Of a stretch of DNA of 64,000 nt, positions 1 to 11,384 are shown piece after piece. Position 1 is the first letter of the stretch. The number at the start of each line of letters is the position of its first letter. Where the stretch lies: NCBI RefSeq assembly GCF_036669915.1, contig NC_089312.1:18234317-18298316 (forward strand), written 5' to 3'. The notes beneath the pieces were generated by a model. That model had not been told where the DNA came from. It did no database searches and saw only the letters and a program-made list of their open reading frames with translations. The position numbers were made by a program, and so were the translations under genes. The stretch is from Pocillopora verrucosa. Taxonomy: Eukaryota > Cnidaria > Anthozoa > Scleractinia > Pocilloporidae.

Positions 1-592
1 TTTAGTTTCATATCAGCTTTTTTATCCATTTTCTACAAAGTTCAGTTCATAATGCAAATTTATTTTGTTGCTTGGACACATTTTTGACTTCTCGTGCGAC
101 GCGCCAAAGTTTGAAGGTATTAAACCTAAGACATGTCTTTGCTGAACTCAGCAGTATTTCAGTGGTGGATATGGAGACTATAGATGACAAAATAGATGCC
201 TGGTACGTTGGACCAATTTAAAATTGAGGGTTGAAAGCAATCTTTGTAATTGGTCAAGAAATTTCACACCACTCTCTCAACCAATAAGATTGACACCAAT
301 TACCACTTAGTGGCTTTTTTACTTTGAGCTTTCATTGGCTCATTAATATGAATCTTCGATTTTATTGGTTGCCTTGATCGCATTGGTTTGGGTTAGATTC
401 ATGACACTCAATCGAAATCCGCTTCAGATTACAGGATCACCCCCAGAAGGTTATCCCACTCTTAGAGTAAAATAAGGTCTACACCCATAAGTTATATCAA
501 GCACCAATAGCTCCTTTTTGATCATGACGGGGAAACTGTTCTGGACCTAGTGGGAGTGTTTTAAAATAAACGATGTATAACTTCCTACACAG

Positions 593-3411
593 GGGCATCT
601 ATCAATCAAGCTGACAAATATGGCCGCACCCCTCTGCACGTGGCAGCCGCGGTGGACTATCCTGAGATGGTCCACTTCCTGGTGCAGCGAGGCGCAGACA
701 TTCATGCTAAGACAGGCAAAGAACTACAGACACCCATACACTTTGCTGCACGCAACGATGCAACTTCCTCACTAAAGATGTTGATGAAATGTGGCGCTTG
801 TATAACCGATAAGGATTTCAAACAGAGAACCGCTCTGCAGGTCTGCACTAATGACTGGAGACAATTTTCAATGTTGATCCGTTTTTGTAGAAAAAAAAAA
901 TGTATATCGGTTGGTGGGTGCGCTATTATTGACACAATCTCACAAAGTTCGTGTCAAAAGTCAACATCAGTTGGTGCACCACCTACACTTTGATGTTCAC
1001 CGCAAGACGTCATGAGATTGTTACTTACTCTGGCAAACACAATGATAGGTTGGGAGATCTCATTCGCAAAGTGAGAATGAGAAAATAGTGGGAAGGGGAG
1101 AAAAGAAAAAAGAAATCTAGAGGAAATGCAAGGGGAAGGAAGGGGAGGGCTAAAATGTGTACCAACTGATTATGTCTGAAAGTTGCATTTTTGATGCGCA
1201 TCAGGAGAGTGGGTTTTATAAAAAATAATGTAAGAAAAAGATAAAAAGATTTTTTTCCACTGCGTTTTCAAGAATGAGTTCTTCGAATTTAACTGGCCAT
1301 CCACTTTCTCGTTAGGTCGCTGCCGAATTGGATCGCTCGGAAACAGCGAAATGTTTGGTAGAACGCTCAGCGGAGGCTAATGTGGCTGATGACAGCGGCA
1401 TGACAGCACTTGTCATGATGATCAGCAAGATGCCCAGTGTGGTAGGTGGTAACTGAACAAAACTGAACCAACTTTATCACTATGTATGATCAGAAAAAAA
1501 AAGAGAATGGTAAGTGGACCCATGTGATCTCAAAGTGAATATATGTAAGCTGCCACAAGAGCGGGAAAAATGCAAATGACCAAGCCACAATTGATTTTAG
1601 ATTTCGCATCTGGTTGGTTGAGAGGGTGTCGCAACTTTTCTGGACCGGGCATAGAGGATAGTGGAGCAGAAGGAATAAAATATCGTAGTAATTTCGACAC
1701 TCAATTAAAAATTGCATTTCCATGTAACTCGAGCGTGTTACCGTGAAGAGAGGGTAATACGATTCGACACAGTGTGTGAGTGTGTTTGTGTGTGTGTGTG
1801 TGAGAGAGAGGTGTCGGAGATAATGGTTTTATCCTTTCGGCCAAGGGCAACTCACTGAGACAATGATTGTTTTCTGTTGAATATTTTGACCCTAATTAAT
1901 TTGTTTGTGTATTTCTCGCGCAGGCTAAAGAAGCACTAAATCAGTTTTACTCCACCGATCGAGCAAATAGAAAACAATATTTCTATTTAAACTACCTTGA
2001 GCCCCCAGTACCGACTTGCATGAGCAGCGGATGTGCCAGGACAGCACTTGAAGTCATTGTGCAACTCAAGCAGTTTGATTTGATTATGCATCCAGTGATA
2101 CAGAGGCTTATCAAGGTGAAGTGGAATTATTTTGGAAAGCGAGGAGCCTGGATTCAAGTCGTAGTAAACCTGTTTTTCGTGTTAGTCTGGACTGTGCTTG
2201 GCATCACCACACCAAGTAGGGCTGGTGAACTTTATGAACCAATCAAGGAGAAGTGGTGGAGGATTACGCTGAGTATCATAGGGGTACTGATGACCTTGAA
2301 TTTCATCAGACAAGAAGTCATGGAATATTTCTCATCGAAAAGAGAACATAGACTTTGGGTGAAGTGGCGGGAAGATAAGTTGAGAGGAGATTTGGAGTTC
2401 TGTCATCCGAGATGGCCTGGTGAAAGGTTATATTTGATGCAAGAAATTGACTCGTTGCATCATCAGGAACCAGCTTATTTCAGAGATGCCTGGAATTTTG
2501 TCGACTGGCTGGCATACTTCATGATCCTTGCCTCCATAGCGACGAATCTAATCGCTTATCTCTATGGCAACACATGGGCTCTGATAGTGCACGTGAACAT
2601 TTCATCTGCAACTCTTGTGATTTTGTGGATTCGTCTCATGAAGTATGCGCGTGCGTTCACTTCGTTGGGACCCTTTGTTGTCATGCTCGGTCACGTGATC
2701 AATGACATACTCAAATTTGGATTTCTATTCTTCACGTTTTACATACCATACGCTGCCTCGTTTTGGATGGTTTTCAGTGGACATCAAGTGGAGGGTTATT
2801 CCGACATTACCGATCTTCTCTACAGCATGTTCAGGATGACTGTTGTGGACGAGTACAATTACGATGGACTCGAGCAAGTTAAGCCTATTATGGCTAAAGT
2901 TCTTTGTGGTACATACATTGCAATCTCAGGAGTGATTTGTCTGAATCTCTTTATCGCTTTGATGTCTGACACTTTTCAAAGAGTGTATGACAATGTCAAG
3001 GCAAACGCTGTTATGCAGCAAGCCACTACTATTCTGACTTTGGAGAAAAGCCTTTCCGCTTCAAAGCGGCGCGCTTTCACGAACTTCATCTACACGAGAT
3101 GCAACCCTGAGGAGCTTTACTATGACGACGACTTGTCTGAGGGGGAAGAAAAAGATCTACAAAGAATGACGCACCAAATAAAGGAGCAGGTCGATCATAT
3201 CTACGCGCATATAGCTGAACAAGACAGTGATAGAAAAAAGAAAGGAACCGCATCCACGAACGATGTACATAAGTTGCGGGAAGATTTAAAAAAACTAGAG
3301 CAACAGCACAGAGCCCTGACAGCGCAGTTTCACAATCAGATCGGTGAAGTCAAAGATATGTTGGGTGACATTATCCATACTCTAGGCAAACGAAAGAAAA
3401 AGAAACACTGA
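593..3411 (+). CDS. Ankyrin-repeat TRP-type cation channel, 5' partial
   Basis: Three exons are visible: 593-840, 1316-1441 and 1924-3411, all with AG/GT borders and an open joined frame (about 620 residues plus stop). The gene starts upstream of the window, because the first visible exon opens inside a codon within an ankyrin repeat. Exons 1-2 encode ankyrin repeats (GRTPLHVAA, QTPIHFAA). Exon 3 encodes the channel: a pre-S1 helix (MHPVIQRLIKVKW), six hydrophobic segments, a pore loop with VDEYNYDGLE before S6 (CLNLFIALMSDTFQRVYD), and a charged C-terminal coiled coil ending in a lysine-rich tail. By family knowledge this is a plasma-membrane, non-selective cation channel of the TRP superfamily; the TRPA/TRPV/TRPN class cannot be fixed by eye. 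It faces a minus-strand paralog 1.55 kb downstream. A possible AATAAA signal lies near 3822. Confidence 0.85.
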
Positions 3412-4965
3412 ACAACCTTGTTACCAAGTGGTGATGAGAAAGTCACGTAATTTCTCTTAATAGTTTTCATGACATTGTTGAGACTACAGTAGGGAGAATA
3501 TAGACGTTGACTCTTCTAGAAGGAATGAGGGTTAAGGTTAAGGTTAAGGCAATTCACATGAAAACCATGCCAGCATTACCCATCTAATTATAACCTTCTA
3601 AACAATTGTATGCGCCTTTTATAGTTTAGTAAAGCTGTTATGAGACCGTACTTGACAGCCAGTTTATTGCTGGTTAAACAATTAACTTGAAGTACACCTT
3701 TTTAAATATCTTTAACTTTGTACGCACTGCAGATTATTGTACAGCCAATCATTTTACCGTAAGATACGTATCCGAGTAAATAGTCCACGGAAACTAATCA
3801 GTTACCAATTTCAGGGATGCGAATAAACGAAAGTTTGTTACCCTTCGTAAGGAAGAGATATGTGTCTTATAGGAGAAGGTATAAGCAAGAGCCGCAATAA
3901 TAAATCGGGTATACTTAAGCAATTGTTGAACCTGGTTTGATAAATCATTGGAAATAAGTCCGTGAAAGGCAAGCCGCGTGTTACACATGAACCTATGGCA
4001 AATGCCCTAGCTCAAAGTAGAGTATTGGGATTTTCTTCGTCTCACGCTCGTGACACGACGAAAATACATCTTCCTTGATTCCTTTAAATTCGAGTCCATT
4101 CAGTTGTCGATACGGAGAACGAGGCAACCGTGCATTGCGAACCGAACACAGCTTCGCCTGTTTCCAACGTTGACTTACTAAACAGGGCGCAATAGAAGCG
4201 CAAAGCTAATAGGGAGGAGGTTTGTTTCTTGTAGAGTACAGAAATCCTCCGCCTAGTTTCTCTCTGTTTTGCCATTGCATCTCAGGGGGCGTTTTCAAGA
4301 GGTTCCTGCGTTGCAGCCTGTTTCCTTACTGGATGCCTGAACGCTGTCTGCATCAAAAACGTGCGCTTAGAAGTCGGATTTGCAAAGTTTGTCTCTAAAA
4401 TAACAAAAATGTATACGAACAAAGGTAAAATCCTTTCAAGTTTGCGCAAACATCATTGCACTAATAACTCAGGAATACACACAAGAAATGCTCGGATTTA
4501 CCGGGCCCATATGCGAGCTATTGAATCGTGTTTCAAGAAATGTCGTGCTGGGTGCGCTGTAAATATCTCAATGTATTACTTTTTCAAATTTTATTAGTGC
4601 GTTTTAGTTAAGGAGTCTTTCCCAAATTTACGCTTAATAAGGAAGTCTACGTTTATGCCAGAAACACTGGAATTTAAAGAAAAATCTGATTATTTTTAAT
4701 GTACGAGTCAATTTGTATTACGAATTCCTAACAGCGATCTTTAGCCCCAGCCTTCATATCTGCTCAAAGGCTCTGTCACTATGATCATTTCATTTACTGG
4801 CTTTATTGCCTCTTTCAAAACATCGAACCGATTAAATAAGTTAATTTTCCATTTCTATTTACACTAGCGTATGGACTACGAAAAAGTACAAGGTGGGATG
4901 ACAAAGTCATTTTTTTAAAATGTCTTTACTTTGGGATACTTAATCGAGTTTCAACAAATGGAAGC
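3412..4965. other. Intergenic gap between convergent TRP genes
   Basis: No exon-like ORF is convincing here. The gap should hold the 3' UTRs of both convergent channel genes: a plus-strand AATAAA is near 3822 and a minus-strand one near 4802-4807. A short GGTTAA-type hexamer run sits at about 3529-3550. Small ORFs at 4084-4275 (-) and 4361-4597 (+) look like chance. Confidence 0.5.
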
Positions 4966-7900
4966 TCAGTCAGTTTTGTCTAATGCTTTGTCTGCCTCGC
5001 TCTCTTCACACGGAGGTAAATTTGGGGGTGAAATCGGTGCCAATATTCCTCTTAGTCGAGCCACATACTCGTCTCTCGCGGCTTGACCAGACATATTGAT
5101 TGATCTTTTTCTCTGCTTCTCAGCCATTGCATTTCCAGTGGCACTTTCTAAGTCAGTTTTGTTCGCCTCACTATCCTCTGTAGGCGGGGCTAAATCTGGG
5201 GATGGAATAGGTGCCAATGGTTCCTTGAGTCGAGCCACATACTCGTCCCTTGCGGCTTGACCTGACATAATGACTGATTTTTTTTTCTGCTTTTCAGCTA
5301 TCGCGTTTCCATTAGCACTTTCCAAGTCAGTTTTTTCTAATCCTTTGTTTGCCTCACCATCCTCTGTACGCGGAGTTAAATCTGAGGGTGGAATCGGTGC
5401 CAATGCTCCCTTTAGTCGAGCCACGTACTCGTCTCTCGCGGCTTGACCCGACATAATGACTGATTTTTTTTTCTGCTTCTCAGCTATGGTATCTCCATTA
5501 GCACTAACCAGGTCAGAGACAGTTTCCACATCGAGTGCGCTTTTCCCTAGAGACGTTCCTGCCACTTTGACCACTTCTCTGTCGCCATCAATCATTTGGA
5601 ATGGTTTCGGGGTGGTCGCTCTGGATTTAGGTCGTGCACTGGTTTTTCTTCCTTTGGGTTTCTCCTTGATTTTGTCGTCCTCCATACTTACTACAAACGC
5701 CTCCAGGTGTTCTACTCTAGCCATGAGATTCTCTTCATACTGCTTGATATGTGATTCGTGTTCATCGCACTTGGAGTTAATTGCCATGAGTTCTGTCTGT
5801 AGCTGGTCAAATCTTGCGCCTAAGTTGCCCTCTAGCACACTGTTTCTCAGGTTGGCCTCAGCTTCCACAGTTTCGAATCCAGAGTCGATGCCTCTGGAAA
5901 GACTCTCAACCTTGTACTCCATGTTAGTGTTCACGTTGGTAACTTCGGTGTTAACATCACTAATCGCCGAGATCTGTTTTTTCCCGTGTTGCATCAATTT
6001 AGCAATTTCTTCATAGATTAAGGCATTGAGGCTTCCAAGCTCATCCAAACGAAGATGAAGGTGATCAACAGATTTCTGCATTTCATTCTGAGAGCGTTTC
6101 AAGGAGTCGACATCTTCCAGCACTGTGTCAAACTCGCTCTTTCGTACTTTTCCAAACTTCTTCCCTCCCAGACGATCGCTAACAATGGTATGGACTAAGG
6201 CGATTTTCTCTACTTGTTTCCTGTTTTGTTCTTCTTCGTCAGATATGATTACCAAGAAGTCGTTCCCCTCTGGGCTGCATCTGTTACGGATATGATCCCT
6301 GTATCGCTCCACTCTACGTTCGGAGGCAGACGATTCAAGATCTTGCAGAAGGCGCGCGCGCTGCATTGCAGCTGTCGCGCGTGCGTTGTCATAAACACGT
6401 TGAAACGTGTTCGACAGTAACGCAATGTACAAGTTCATTAATACGATGGCAGCGAGAATGAGGAAAGAACCACAGAGTATGCGCGACATGACCGGGTACT
6501 CTTTTTCCAGGTCGTCGAAGTTGTAGTTATCCACAAGTGGGAAGCGGATGATAGTGAAGGCTAAGTGTCCCACGTTGTCGTATCCTTTCACAGGCTCACG
6601 CATGGATCCCGGGCCAAACAACATCCAAAAAGCTGCTGCGTAAGGGATGTAAAACATGGCTATGACAAAGCCCCATCTGATTGTGTCCAATAGGATGTTG
6701 TCCAGGATGACTACAAAAGGTCCCTGACTTGGAAAGGGTCTAGCAAACTTCAGCAGGCGGACCCAAATGATGATAATCGTGCAGGCATGTATCCGGGTGA
6801 AATATCCATTATACTGATTGTTTTCGACGACGACATTGATGATGTGAAGTATGATCACAATGATCAGCATTAGATACGCCACCCAATCCAAATAATTCCA
6901 CTTGTCTTGGAAGTACGTCTTCTTTCGGTGTTTGATCTGTTTCACATGTTGTTTGATAAAGTTTTTTTCTTGCGTCCATCGAGGATGACAATATTGCAAA
7001 TCGCGTTTAACTTCTTTCTTCCTCCAGCTTATGAACTTTGTATTTTCTCGTTTAGACTGGTAAAACTCTTTTATCTCTTTTCTGATTTCGTTGAACGTTA
7101 AAAGCACGACGGCAGCCTCCAGGGGAATCTTCCACGCATTTTTGCTGAGTGGGTAATAATAATCAGCCACGTCGGTAGGATGCGTCACCCCGAGCACAGT
7201 GTAGGCCACAGCAAGCAGGACGTTCAGAAAGATCCCCAGCCAAGCCCCAAGACCAAAGAATCCCCATTTGACTTCAATTAGTCTTTGGAAAATCGGATGC
7301 ATAATAAGCTCGAAGCAGTTTACTTCCACGACTGCTTGCAAGGGTGAGAGGTTGACTGGTTGACGTTTGGTATCTGGGTCGCATTGTTCCAAGAAGTTGA
7401 GATAATATCGTTGCTTGCGATGAGATCTGTCTGTGACGTGGAACTGATCCAAGGCTCGAAGCGCCTGATATTAGGAAGAAAAAAAAAGTTTAAGAATAAC
7501 GAAGTATACTGCCTGTGTGATAAGTATTTGTTCCACGCACTGAACGCCAGCAAGGTCCAGCTGTGTCAAGTGGTTCCAATTCACCATCGTTGAGTTTTCT
7601 GACCTTTTCCACTGTAAGTAACTGAAATTTTTCTTCTCTAAGCAACGGGGATACATTTTGTTGGTGGCTTTTCACTTCTTTACTCATGCAATAGCCTTAT
7701 ACTATTTAATACTTGTACGGGGAATGTATCACCTCTGAGAGCGTAACCTTATGCCTTTCAAAGGCATCAAAGTTGTGCAATCGCGGTGCTTAAGCGTTGA
7801 AATGAAATGGTGCCTGAATTTAAAGAAAAAAAAAGGGTTTAGGAGTAAACAGATTAGATTAGTTAAGCCATAGCGAGCTGCGTTTCATTAGCACTCAAAG

Positions 7901-10900
7901 CATGGTCACAGTTGAAGCCCGCGAAAGCATCCGCCCTCCATTTACGCAAACAAAACATTCTTACAATAGACGCGTGAATTAGTGCATTAATTCTGCAAGT
8001 ACTCATACTCTCGTTTCCAATTGCAAAGGGAGAAGGCTAAAGTTACACAGACTGCTCGAGAATGAACTTCTCGCACATTCTCCGGGTCTTGCCAAATTGT
8101 GAGTCTATGTCGGTTAAGAAGCAGTGATGTATTGAATGATTTTCAACGAGGATCATTTTGACAGCAAAAAAACATTTACCACTCACCACACTCGGCATTT
8201 TCGTGATCATCAGCGTGAGTACTGTCATTCCACTGTCGTCTCTTGTTCCGGCTGTTGCACCTCCTTCCAATAAAATTTTAGCGCATTCAGCGCTGTTGCT
8301 TTCAGCTGCAAGCTGTAAAGAAAACACAGAAGCTGTTGCATGAATAAAATGACATATCTTTGCCGATAGTGTCTTTTTGAAACACTTCTTTTCCGATTCG
8401 TTTTTTTTCTTTCATATGCTCTTATTTTCTCGTTGCCAAAACTGACTGAATTAAATAAAGGCTTTGAAAAATTGAACAGAAGAATGCTATTATCAAGAAT
8501 TTGGAGTTTGGCATCCTTTTCATTCCTGACTAATAATTGTATAGGATTTCATGGTTGGTGACTTGCGTAATGACACCCTAAACTCAACTTGAAGCGATCT
8601 AGCTACGCAAACTCCACCGTTATCTTTACAATTATATCTTAATAACAAACCTATTCTAGGTCATGGAACTCGCCGTCTGAGAATAAAGCAGTAAAGAAAA
8701 CTTGAGCAGAAAGTTCAATTTTGCTAAGTTTGTTATGGGTTTTTTTTGTGTTGTTATGTAATACCGTCATGCAACCATCTACGTAATTTATCTTAATTTG
8801 TAATGATATCTGTGGTTCTTGTCCACCTTTTTCTCGGCCTACAACTTCATGGAGTTGTTGGTTTTCTTTCTCCGGTTTCTTATTATTTCGATTTCGTCTG
8901 CTTTTTGCCACCGAAAGTAAATCAATGGATTTGAAATTTGCCACTGTTATAATTTGGCAATAGTTATATTTGAAGTGCAATTTTGTACAAGGCAATTTTG
9001 TAGCGATATCATTTCTCAGTCGCAACATGTGCATATTATGAGTCATAACAATTCTATCGATTCGAACTAAAACTTTTAAACATTTTAGTGGCGGTGTTTA
9101 TTCATCAGGACGAAGACCCAGAGAATTTGAATCAGGACAGCGGGGGTGAAATCATCGAGCTTAAGTGTACCCCATTCCTTGACCAAAAGACAAAAAAACC
9201 CCTCAAAACTTCTAAGTGTCCAGTGGCTAGGAGGAAAATGTCAAACAACAACTAAAAATTGCAGAAATGGCCGGGGGATGGCTTTGTTGCCACCCTCTGT
9301 ATCTAAATATGTTTAATACCCATCCGTAAGCTGGCTTTAAAGGACAAAGCATATCGCAATCACATCTCCGTCTGGTGATCAATAAATAAAGACGAACTAA
9401 ACTTAAGACGAACTCAAATCTGAGACAAACGATCGAACTGAAAGCGAAGGAGAAAAGAAAAGAAAGAAAAACTAAAATTAAAAAAACGAAGCGAAACAAA
9501 AGAGAAAATGATAAAACAGCAAAACTGCATAAAGTAAAAATGACCCTACCTGCAATGGGGTGCGTTGTTTGTAGTCTCGAACTTCCAACTCCGCACCGTA
9601 AGCCAAAAGAATTTTAACACTTTGTGGTGCTTCATTTTTGGCCGCAAAATGAAGAGGAGTTTGTTTCTCTCCATTGGTTGTCAAGTCAACATCAGCACCA
9701 TTTTCGATAAGAAATCTGACCATCTCGGAATAATCAGCCGAAGCTGCCACATGTAAAGGAGTTCGTCCAAAATCATCGGCACTGTTGACGTCTGCGCCTG
9801 AAAAACAAATGCCATTAGAACAATAAATTTTTTGTTCCCGTAAAAGATGAAAAGAAAATTTAATCACATAAGTATAGAAGTGACTAAGGAGCGAAAAAGA
9901 CTAAAAGAATGGCGACCATCTGACGAGTTCTTAAAATGAAACTAGATTTTCAAAATTAGATGAATAGATGGAGTAGAAGGTATACCTTATCAAGATAAAG
10001 ATACTGGCAATTATGAGATAAGCATAGTAAGATCGCTTTTACAGTCAAATCTTTTGTAAGAGAACAACCAAATAGCTTTTGATACCCCGCGGGAGCTGGT
10101 AAGTTATTAGGATATGTTCTATGCTGAAAAAGTTTCAACTACCATTTAAAACTAGTGAGGGTTCTCACATTCTGGTCGCATGGGGTAAATGAGCTAATCA
10201 GAGGTTTTACGGCATTTGAATACCGAAGTTCATGGTATGGTTTAAGGATATCAGCAAGGTTATGTCCACATGAAACGCAGAGGTGTAAAAAATATTTATG
10301 TACAATGAAATCATCAAATACTGCCAAGTATAATTACAGGAATCTACTGGAGAATATTGATTGATAATAGTTCTTTTTTCTTTTTTTTTATTTTTTTCCC
10401 CTGCCTATCTATTCTTGATACAATTCTTTTCAAATTAGTTTCAATCATTTGGTTTTATTGTAGGTGTGACATACCTTTATCGATGAAAAACTGCGCTACA
10501 TCTGTCCCCCAGTTCCTGGACACTTCATGGAGTAACGTTTGACTAAAGCGATCACAAGTATTGACACAGGCTCCTTCAAGTAACAGCGATTGAATGTGTC
10601 CTAAATCCAGCGAATCATTACAATCGCTCGAGCTTGATAGCGTGACGAAATATTTCAGTAGAGCTTGATTCGGCTCTTCTGCTTTAGATAAACATGGTTC
10701 ATTTTTTGTCCTTCCAATGCTTTCCTCTCCACTCTCGCTCGGTTCTTGTCCCTTGCCGTCCTCTTCGTTCTGTTCTGCAGTCCCATCGACCGCAAATTCC
10801 AAAATGGGCTCATAGGCAGGGACACTCTCCTTTCTACTTCTTGAAGACGAATCAACGCCTGCAGATGCATTTATCTCTTTCAGCATTTTCTCAACATAAA

Positions 10901-11384
10901 CATAATCACTATTCCTTCTCTTCGTGTAGGAACTCGGTGATGAAGGAGGACGAGCAGGGAGATCACTTTGCACTGTTAAAGCGCTTTTACTCACCGAAGA
11001 ATTAAGTCTTACAATTTGACCACGAAACTCTACGGCTGAGACTTGAGAAGTAAAGCCATTCGCCGAACTATTCGAAACATGATGGGCAGCTTCTTGCGAG
11101 CTATTTTGCTCATTTTCCCGTTTTGCTTCGTCTTCCATCGGGGAAACTCTGGAGGGAGGTCGAGACTGAGTTTCACATGTACTTGCCTCCGCTAAAGCAT
11201 TTTGGTCGTGACTCAAGGATGAATCGAGTCTTGCAATTTGACCACAAAACTCCACGGCAGAGAAGTGTGAAGCAAAACTGTTTGCCAAACCATTTGAAAC
11301 AGGACATGTTTCTTGCAGGCTACCTTCTTCATTTTCACTTTTCTCATCGTTTTGTATTGGACAAACTCTATTACGACTCCCCAT
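4966..11384 (-). CDS. Ankyrin-repeat TRP-type cation channel with terminal repeat domains
   Basis: Four exons in transcript order: 11384-10475, 9797-9550, 8312-8187, 7464-4966. They sum to 3783 nt, giving about 1260 aa. The N-terminal ~230 residues are Ser/Glu-rich and contain a duplicated block (SAVEFxGQIxRL twice). About five ankyrin repeats follow (DDFGRTPLHVAA, KQTPLHFAAKN), spanning the exon 1-3 joins. Exon 4 encodes the pre-S1 helix (MHPIFQRLIEVKW), six hydrophobic segments, pore loop VDNYNFDDLE and S6 (LMNLYIALLSNTFQRVYD). A long coiled coil then leads to three tandem ~60-residue repeats centred on SGQAARDEYVARL. The internal exons of 248 and 126 nt and their phases match the plus-strand paralog exactly. 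The initiator Met at 11384 is tentative, as I did not exclude an upstream coding exon. The likely role is a sensory cation channel; ligand and subfamily are unknown. Confidence 0.85.
4969..5510 (-). repeat. Three tandem ~60-aa coding repeats in the TRP C-terminus
   Basis: Reading on the minus strand, three consecutive blocks (about 5510-5329, 5328-5146 and 5145-4969) each run: SANG or SATG, AEKQ[KR]K[KR]S, then the near-invariant MSGQAARDEYVARL, then a Pro-rich LAPIxxxxLxP linker and an acidic E..EA(D/N)K..KTD end. The third copy closes the protein. Conservation of the core with a drifting linker suggests selection on the core motif. Confidence 0.85.

Noticed and set aside
1776-1810. GT/GA dinucleotide run in TRP intron
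   Set aside because: Ordinary microsatellite, not annotated further.
3529-3550. GGTTAA-type hexamer run resembling telomeric sequence
   Set aside because: Only about three units, and the expected animal telomere repeat is TTAGGG; treated as a simple repeat.
5456-6016. 186-codon plus-strand ORF
   Set aside because: It is the antisense of the TRP coiled-coil and repeat region; no splice or homology support.
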